A stretch of 9,229 bases of DNA from Nitrospira sp. ST-bin4 (GTDB lineage: Bacteria; Nitrospirota; Nitrospiria; Nitrospirales; Nitrospiraceae), in contig MSXM01000068.1 of NCBI GenBank assembly GCA_002083565.1, forward strand, positions 1-9,229, given 5' to 3'. This document shows positions 5,483 through 9,229 of this stretch, piece after piece; the first letter of the stretch is position 1, and each line of letters starts with the position of its first letter. Position numbers and translations under genes: made by a program. Under the pieces are notes generated by a model. It saw nothing but the letters and a program-made list of their open reading frames with translations. It had not been told where the DNA came from and searched no databases.

Positions 5483-5843
5483 GATCGCTCCTTTCGTTTT
5501 ACTTCGTTCGATTGCCTTACATAGACCATAAGCGCTTCTCGACGGCTTAGCGAGCGTTATAATGTCCATCATCTAGACCATAGAGTGCCGCTACCTCTTC
5601 TTCATGATATCAATCACTTGACCAACGCTTGGAACAGGCCTCATGACACAATTCTAACCTCGGCATGAAAAAATAAAACAGACTATGCGCACTGAGTCCC
5701 AATCCATTTCTTCGAATCTCCTCTCTCCTGGTACACCCCTCAACCCCACCCATGTTGTTTTGGGCTACTTCCTGTAGAATACAGATCTCTTCCCCCGATC
5801 TCCCCGACAAACAGGCCGATTACCTCCGGCCGGAAGGACTTTC
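5483..5843. other. Intergenic region between divergent small genes
   Basis: The region contains the ribosome binding site of the minus-strand small gene (about 5488-5494) and, at its right end, that of the next plus-strand gene. A perfect plus-strand TATAAT occurs at 5558-5563 but its -35 is poor (TTCTCG, 16 bp upstream). Read on the minus strand, the same spot gives TATAAC, which could drive the small gene. The 9-mer TAGACCATA is repeated at 5522-5530 and 5574-5582 on either side. No gene was recognised at 5564-5843. Confidence 0.35.
5775..5780 (+). promoter_or_regulatory. Possible -10 element for the winged-helix-like gene
   Basis: TAGAAT at 5775-5780 is a 5/6 match to the -10 consensus and lies 64 bp upstream of the start codon of the next gene. 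The -35 region is poor: TTGTTT (5755-5760) is only 14 bp away. This is a weak call. Confidence 0.25.
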
Positions 5844-6053
5844 ATGACTCAGCAATCACCCATCACCGAACGCGTTCTCACGTTTCTCCAAGGTTCCCCT
5901 GAATGTGACTTTGAAGCCTTGGTCACCCGTTATCCGGAGTTCAGTTGGAACGAACTCCACCTCGAAGTATCCCGCTTGAGCCGGCGCGGTCTGGTGACAA
6001 TCACGAGAGGCGTTGGAACCTGTACTATCAAGTACGTCGCGGCTCTTTCCTAA
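5844..6053 (+). CDS. Small winged-helix-like protein (69 aa)
   Basis: The protein is short and soluble. Its helices are ITERVLTFLQGSP, DFEALVTRYP and WNELHLEVSRLSRRGLVTITRG, followed by TCTIKYV. The order is helix, helix, long recognition-type helix, then a beta-hairpin with a Gly-rich turn (LVTITRGVGTCTIKYV). This resembles a winged helix-turn-helix in which SWNELHLEVSRLSRRG is the helix-loop entering the wing. Such mini proteins are often DNA-binding regulators, though some winged helices serve protein contacts only. The start ATG 5844 has GGAAGGAC just upstream. There is no partner gene on the same transcript (6053 to 6254 contains a hairpin), so a target cannot be guessed from context. 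The fold is an inference from pattern, with no named family recognised. Confidence 0.7.
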   Translation: MTQQSPITERVLTFLQGSPECDFEALVTRYPEFSWNELHLEVSRLSRRGLVTITRGVGTCTIKYVAALS

Positions 6054-6131
6054 ACCGAAGACACGAGTATCTCAGCTGCCCTATTCCCTAGCATGAAACA
6101 AAGGGGAGCCGAGCCTGACCTTGACTTATTC

Positions 6132-6155
6132 ATGCGGGATGAGTACATCCCGCAT
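6132..6155 (+). terminator. Hairpin after the winged-helix-like gene
   Basis: ATGCGGGATG (6132-6141) and CATCCCGCAT (6146-6155) pair perfectly around AGTA, a 10-bp stem with a tetraloop, 78 bp past the stop codon. Only TGTCCTCT follows, so termination would be weak. The arms contain CCCGCAT, also found in the ends of the repeat elements at 597-864 and 1727-1925, but the similarity is too short to call it a copy. Confidence 0.45.
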
Positions 6156-6253
6156 TGTCCTCTGACATCGCTCCACCGGGCAGATCGCTTGTGCGCAGCC
6201 GGATCAGTTGCTGCCTGCTCAACTAATGGTTATTGATACCATTCTTCTCTCCC

Positions 6254-6649
6254 ATGAATGACAAGCCCCCCTCATCGTCTCCGGAATCAAAGCCGACAGA
6301 GCTCGTCGTGAGTGCCGAGCGGCATCGATTCATGTGCGAGATCATCGACTATGTGCGAATGATTCATCACCATATCGATCCAGACATGTACGACATCGAT
6401 GCAAAACGGCTGGAGCATTTCGCATGGTGTTTTGAGGGAGACATAGTCGATCCTTCGGGGTTCATAATGACCGTGACCTACGAAGGCCTGTTTGATCTGC
6501 AAATCATCGTGGATGCCGCCTATACCTATTCGAACAGGAAGTCAGCGGGGAGCCGGCCGGAGAGCCTGACCAATGTGGGGTTTGAGGCTCTTGTCACCTG
6601 GCTGTCTCAGAGCCAGCGTACGCTCTTCTTCTCAGATCTCAAGCGCTAA
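6254..6649 (+). CDS. Hypothetical soluble protein (131 aa)
   Basis: I do not recognise this protein. From the ATG at 6254 it has a polar, Ser/Pro-rich N-terminus (DKPPSSSPESKPTE) and then a helical segment rich in His and Asp (AERHRFMCEIIDYVRMIHHHIDPDMYDIDAKRLEHF). A mixed segment (FIMTVTYEGLFDLQIIVDAAYTYS) and a C-terminal helix (VGFEALVTWLSQSQRTLFFSDLKR) follow. There is no signal peptide and no membrane helix, so a cytoplasmic location is likely. The His/Asp-rich helix could bind metal, but no named metal motif is evident. A TTG at 6233 could extend it by seven residues; neither start has a clear ribosome binding site. It reads as a real gene from its length, amino-acid composition and codon use like its neighbours, and stands alone. 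Confidence 0.65.
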   Translation: MNDKPPSSSPESKPTELVVSAERHRFMCEIIDYVRMIHHHIDPDMYDIDAKRLEHFAWCFEGDIVDPSGFIMTVTYEGLFDLQIIVDAAYTYSNRKSAGSRPESLTNVGFEALVTWLSQSQRTLFFSDLKR

Positions 6650-6798
6650 CCAGGCAGGAATTGAATCTGGATCAGATTGCAGAAGGGGATCCATGAAGCT
6701 GGCTCTTTTTCGACAAGATCCAGTCTATTGCCTCCTACCGAATCACTCACGCCTTAAGATTCTTGACCAACGATACTCATCCCCTGTAGTTCATTATC

Positions 6799-7317
6799 AT
6801 GCGCTATCTTGTGATTCCTGGATCAATTGTCCTTGCCTTGTTCCTCTTCCTGTGGGGCCGCAACCTCCAGACGCCGATACACGTACAGGACAAGGCATAT
6901 GACCTGTTGCTATCCACCCTCCTGTCACACAGTGTACCGGCAGTGTCGGTCGACCAGATTGCATCAGAACACTTTCACATACTCGATGCCCGTGCATATC
7001 GGGAATTCGAAGTGAGTCATATTGAAGGCGCTACCTGGGTGGGCTACGATGATTTTGACATAGGCCGCCTGGCTGGAATCGATAAACAGGCCACGGTCGC
7101 GGTCTATTGTTCGGTGGGATACCGTAGTGAACGCATCGTGAAACAACTACATCAGCAGGGCTATGCCCATGTGGTCAATGTCTATGGCGGCATCTTCGAG
7201 TGGGTCAATACAGGACACCCTGTGGTGACCGGCGATGGCACAAAAACGGAAACAGTACATGCCTACTCAAAATCATGGAGTATTTGGCTGACGCGAGGAA
7301 ACCAGGTCTATGAATAG
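6799..7317 (+). CDS. Membrane-anchored rhodanese-domain protein
   Basis: Of 172 residues, the N-terminus MRYLVIPGSIVLALFLFLWG is an uncleaved membrane anchor or signal segment, so the rest should face the periplasm. Residues about 46-147 are a single rhodanese domain. It has HILDARAYREFEVSHIEGA (the conserved LDxR and the SHIxGA motif), YCSVGYRSER with the catalytic Cys104 in a six-residue active loop, and GGIFEW, the usual closing motif. Such domains form a persulfide on Cys and pass sulfur, or act in redox signalling. An active-site Cys with C-x-x-G-x-R is present, so the domain is probably competent. The stop codon overlaps the next gene's start (ATGAATAG, with 8 shared nt in all), implying translational coupling. 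No good ribosome binding site precedes 6799. Confidence 0.9.
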   Translation: MRYLVIPGSIVLALFLFLWGRNLQTPIHVQDKAYDLLLSTLLSHSVPAVSVDQIASEHFHILDARAYREFEVSHIEGATWVGYDDFDIGRLAGIDKQATVAVYCSVGYRSERIVKQLHQQGYAHVVNVYGGIFEWVNTGHPVVTGDGTKTETVHAYSKSWSIWLTRGNQVYE

Positions 7318-7777
7318 ACGGGATCCGAGAGAGCCATTAGTCGTTGAACATTCCACACCCGCTCTACAAGGACTAGTGCGGGTGATGAAGGCCGGTGCCG
7401 TTTATTTTCTTGTCGCGCTTGGAGCGGGATTTACGCTGGAGTACATTCGGCTGGAATTAGTTGCTCTGCATTTCAGTGAACGGTTGGCTGAGATACTGGA
7501 AATCCCGACCGTACTTCTGGCCACCATGATCGGCGCACGATGGGCGGTCGACCGGCTGACCGTGCCTCCACTGCCGGGCCTCCGACTCGGAGTAGGATTT
7601 GTGGCGCTCGGTCTTGCGCTCATTGCGCAATTCATGGTCGTGCTTCCCATCAGCGGCCTCTCATACGCCGAATACTTGGCAAGCCAGAATCCCACATCCA
7701 TATCGGCATCGATCGGAACGCTTGGCGTGTTGCTCGTCATGCCATTCCTAACGGCGTACCGATGGGACGCTCGCTAA
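7310..7777 (+). CDS. Four-helix integral membrane protein coupled to the rhodanese
   Basis: This 155-residue protein has a polar N-terminus (about 1-24) and four hydrophobic segments: VYFLVALGAGFTLEYIRL (about 31-48), IPTVLLATMIGARWAV (about 65-80), LGVGFVALGLALIAQFMVVLPI (about 92-113) and ASIGTLGVLLVMPFLTA (about 133-150). I recognise no family by name. The start ATG 7310 lies inside the rhodanese gene's last codons, with AGGAAACCAGG upstream as ribosome binding site, so the two proteins are probably made in step. That suggests a shared function, for example a membrane protein paired with a periplasmic sulfur-transfer or redox domain. The pairing is seen in the sequence; the shared function is inference. 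Confidence 0.8.
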   Translation: MNRRDPREPLVVEHSTPALQGLVRVMKAGAVYFLVALGAGFTLEYIRLELVALHFSERLAEILEIPTVLLATMIGARWAVDRLTVPPLPGLRLGVGFVALGLALIAQFMVVLPISGLSYAEYLASQNPTSISASIGTLGVLLVMPFLTAYRWDAR

Positions 7778-7828
7778 GTTGCGCTCCCTGGAACTCATCT
7801 GGACTTCGGCCACCCAATAGTTCGACTG

Positions 7829-7867
7829 AGCAGATTTGTGGCGATGTCAAAGATCTGCTTCTTCCTC
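7829..7867 (+). terminator. Possible terminator after the rhodanese/membrane-protein pair
   Basis: AGCAGAT (7829-7835) pairs with ATCTGCT (7853-7859), with additional TTG/CAAA pairing inside, and is followed by TTCTTCCTC. The pyrimidine-rich tail is T-poor compared with a classic terminator, but position and stem make it the best candidate, 52 bp past the stop codon. Confidence 0.4.
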
Positions 7868-7922
7868 TAAAGAAGAGGTCACAGCCCACTTCCTACACAT
7901 GGCATGGTTCATAGACTTGGGG

Positions 7923-7928
7923 TATACT
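7923..7928 (+). promoter_or_regulatory. Possible -10 element for the HNH nuclease gene
   Basis: TATACT at 7923-7928 matches five of six -10 positions and lies 39 bp upstream of the HNH gene's start codon. No good -35 is found 16-18 bp upstream (TGGCAT at best). This is a weak call. Confidence 0.25.
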
Positions 7929-7966
7929 TATTTCTGTGACGAGTCACCCTTCTCATGGAGGCTCGC

Positions 7967-8287
7967 ATGGCACTGAGTCACTACGAGCAGTCGTACCGAG
8001 CGCGCGCGTTGAAACTATTCCCCTGGATTTGCGCCCACTGCGGGCGCGAATTTGACGGCAAGAAACTGAGCCAACTCACGGTCCATCACAAGGACCACAA
8101 CCATGACAATAATCCTCCCGACGGCAGCAACTGGGAGTTGCTCTGCCTCTATTGCCACGACAACGAGCATCAGCGCGATCAGGTCGGCGGCGGGGCGAAC
8201 GAACCTTCGTCGAACCATGAACCGGATCGCCCCTTCACACCCTTCGCCAATCTGGCCGGCCTGCTCAAACGCAACACGGCAGCCTGA
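7967..8287 (+). CDS. yajD: YajD-family HNH nuclease
   Basis: The protein is 106 residues. It closely follows the E. coli YajD pattern as I remember it: YRARALKLFPWICAHCGREF, then LTVHHKDHNHDNNPPDGSNW, then ELLCLYCHDNEH. Cys22/Cys25 and Cys60/Cys63 form the zinc-binding pairs, while His40-His41, Asn in the GSNWELLC stretch and His64/His68 form the beta-beta-alpha metal HNH core. The C-terminal NPFA-like motif of the family appears here as TPFANLAGLL. Members of this family are small cytoplasmic HNH proteins, presumed DNA nucleases; the physiological role is poorly known. The start was chosen at 7967 because GGAGG (7957-7961) stands 5 nt upstream; the ATG at 7955 overlaps that site. The gene converges on the pyrophosphatase gene, with two hairpins between. 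Confidence 0.93.
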   Translation: MALSHYEQSYRARALKLFPWICAHCGREFDGKKLSQLTVHHKDHNHDNNPPDGSNWELLCLYCHDNEHQRDQVGGGANEPSSNHEPDRPFTPFANLAGLLKRNTAA

Positions 8288-8303
8288 CCGAAGAAATGGG
8301 GCT

Positions 8304-8338
8304 TGTTTCTTAACCGGGCTCCTTGGTTCAAGAAACCA
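8304..8338 (+). terminator. Imperfect hairpin after the HNH nuclease gene
   Basis: TGTTTCTTAACC (8304-8315) pairs with GGTTCAAGAAACCA (8325-8338) with two single-base bulges, leaving a 9-nt loop. It lies 17 bp past the HNH gene's stop codon. No T-run follows on the plus strand, so termination efficiency is doubtful. Confidence 0.35.
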
Positions 8339-8387
8339 CCGGGATTGAGCTGTAACCCAGTCCTGTCCATTTCGAAAAGCCCTCGTG

Positions 8388-8424
8388 CAAACAAAAACGG
8401 GCAGGGGTGTTATCCCCTGCCCGT
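8388..8424 (-). terminator. Rho-independent terminator of the pyrophosphatase gene
   Basis: ACGGGCAGGGG (8397-8407) and CCCCTGCCCGT (8414-8424) form a perfect 11-bp GC-rich stem with the loop TGTTAT. On the minus strand the stem is followed by TTTTTGTTTG, a proper U-tract. It is placed 27 bp beyond the pyrophosphatase stop codon. This is the clearest terminator in the window. Confidence 0.9.
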
Positions 8425-8451
8425 CCATTCCCCCAAAAACAATTCTACGCG

Positions 8452-9180
8452 CTACATATTCTTTACCCATAAGGAACTCAACTCAGGATAATTCGCGCGA
8501 TAGTCAGCGTGGCTGGCACGGATGACTTTCAGCGCCTCATCCCGCCCATATATGCCGGTAATTTCCACCTTGTGTTGAGTCGTCCCTGGCGCGCTCTTAT
8601 AGGTGAGAAAGTAATGCTGGAGGCGATCGAGGAGCGCCCTCGGACATTGCGAAATATCCGTAAAGTTCCCGTAGACGGCATCGTCCCGCATGACGGCGAT
8701 GATTTTGTCGTCGGCCTCGCCGCCGTCGGCCAGACTCAAGCCTCCGATCGGCAGTGCCGTCAAGAGAATGTCGCTGTGGGGGATACTCTTCTCAGACAAC
8801 ACACAGATATCGAGTGGATCGCCGTCGCCGACCATCCCCTTGCGGCGGGCTCGCTTGGCAAAGATACCGGCCACCTGCTCCCCGGAATAGGTCTGCGGGA
8901 TCAATCCGTAGTACACCGGACAGAAATTTGAAAACCGCTGTGGCCGGTCCACTTTGAGAAAACCACTGCTCTTGTCTACCTCATATTTGACCGTATCGGT
9001 CGGGACGATTTCGATGTAGGCCGTCACCACCTCCGGGGCTTCCTCTCCGATAGACACACCATGCCATGGGTGCGCTTTGAACATCAGCCCAAGCAGGCGT
9101 TGGAAGGGATCACTTCCCCCGCGTATGACCGCTGTCTTGTCGATGTTTATTTCCTTTCCATTTCGTTTCTTCTCTTTCAT
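8452..9180 (-). CDS. ppa: Inorganic pyrophosphatase (family I, soluble)
   Basis: The enzyme hydrolyses pyrophosphate to two phosphates in the cytoplasm and so pulls biosynthetic reactions forward. It has 242 residues, longer than the 175 of the E. coli enzyme, mostly because of an extended N-terminus (1-35) and internal insertions. Family I markers are present: HPWHGVSIGEEAPE (37-50), EIVPTDTVKYEVDK (57-70, Glu57, Lys65, Glu67), CPVYYGLIPQTY (87-98), the metal-binding signature GDGDPLDICV (118-127, Asp119, Asp121, Asp124), ADDKIIAV (156-163) and YFLTYK (190-195). All catalytic positions I can judge appear intact. The start ATG (9178-9180) has GGAGG four bases upstream. It is transcribed alone on the minus strand and ends in a strong terminator. 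The first 20 residues are highly charged (KEKKRNGKE) and probably disordered. Confidence 0.96.
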   Translation of the reverse strand: MKEKKRNGKEINIDKTAVIRGGSDPFQRLLGLMFKAHPWHGVSIGEEAPEVVTAYIEIVPTDTVKYEVDKSSGFLKVDRPQRFSNFCPVYYGLIPQTYSGEQVAGIFAKRARRKGMVGDGDPLDICVLSEKSIPHSDILLTALPIGGLSLADGGEADDKIIAVMRDDAVYGNFTDISQCPRALLDRLQHYFLTYKSAPGTTQHKVEITGIYGRDEALKVIRASHADYRANYPELSSLWVKNM

Positions 9181-9229
9181 GCATCCTCCGGTATCTGCAG
9201 ACCATTCCTATCTTCAACTTCAATTTCCC

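Noticed and set aside
5661..5700. Minus-strand terminator with TGTTTTATTTTTT
   Set aside because: The T-run is good but the stem before it is only about five pairs with a wobble, and no minus-strand gene reads into it.
5128..5818. GACAAACAGGCCG repeated at about 5129-5141 and 5806-5818
   Set aside because: A 13-bp direct repeat without inverted ends or a target duplication; about one such match is expected by chance in a window of this size.
6121..6160. Hairpin with CCCGCATT as a solo end of the repeat element
   Set aside because: Only about eight bases match the element's end without adjustment, and the subterminal sequence is absent; a chance resemblance of a hairpin is more likely.
6693..6902. 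Possible 69-codon gene from ATG 6693 with AGGGG upstream
   Set aside because: It overlaps the rhodanese gene for half its length in another frame, and the protein (Pro/Cys-rich tail) looks like a translation artefact.
5546..7778. CTTAGCGAGCGT (5546-5557) and its inverse complement at 7767-7778
   Set aside because: A 12-bp match is expected several times by chance in 9 kb, and the second copy is inside the end of a coding region.
8015..8470. Minus-strand open frame of 151 codons
   Set aside because: It is antisense to the HNH nuclease gene and includes the pyrophosphatase terminator.

Overview
The window looks like chromosomal DNA from a GC-rich Gram-negative bacterium. The partial outer-membrane-type protein, the lipid-anchored OmpA-family protein and the glycine-tailed RRM protein fit this. 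My best guess is a Nitrospira-like member of Nitrospirota, judged from general gene style, intergenic repeats and codon use; I could not test this. There is no rRNA, tRNA, CRISPR array, phage module or intact transposase. The content is a set of short, mostly single-gene units on both strands, separated by unusually roomy intergenic regions.

Left part (1-2030): the 3' end of an outer-membrane-type gene (+) is followed by a short RRM RNA-binding protein gene (-) with a strong hairpin just beyond its stop codon. On either side of the RRM gene lie two copies of a short inverted-repeat-bounded element. One is compact (about 1727-1925). The other is longer and more diverged, in opposite orientation (about 597-864), and carries an internal 158-nt imperfect hairpin. 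These elements explain most of the non-coding DNA here and are the most notable feature of the window.

Middle (2029-5130): a PilZ-domain protein (+, probable c-di-GMP receptor) converges on an OmpA-like glycine-zipper lipoprotein (-). A divergent promoter then leads to a probably secreted two-domain protein (NTF2/SnoaL-like plus an unrecognised C-terminal domain). Its signal peptide appears to begin at a non-standard AUC/AUU codon. A LysE/RhtB-type exporter follows closely.

Right part (5131-9229): a 713-bp gap holds a 27-codon gene (-) for a single-pass membrane peptide, with a good ribosome binding site and a strong inverted repeat downstream. Next come a small winged-helix-like protein and an unrecognised 131-residue protein. 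A membrane-anchored rhodanese overlaps by 8 nt with a four-helix membrane protein. A YajD-type HNH nuclease gene (+) then converges on a family I inorganic pyrophosphatase gene (-), the latter ended by a textbook rho-independent terminator.

Apart from the rhodanese/membrane-protein pair, and possibly the secreted protein/exporter pair, the genes do not form a single pathway. They read as envelope, signalling and housekeeping genes placed among small repeats. I found no clear new defence or biosynthetic system. The repeat family, the mini-membrane protein and the non-AUG start are the best leads.
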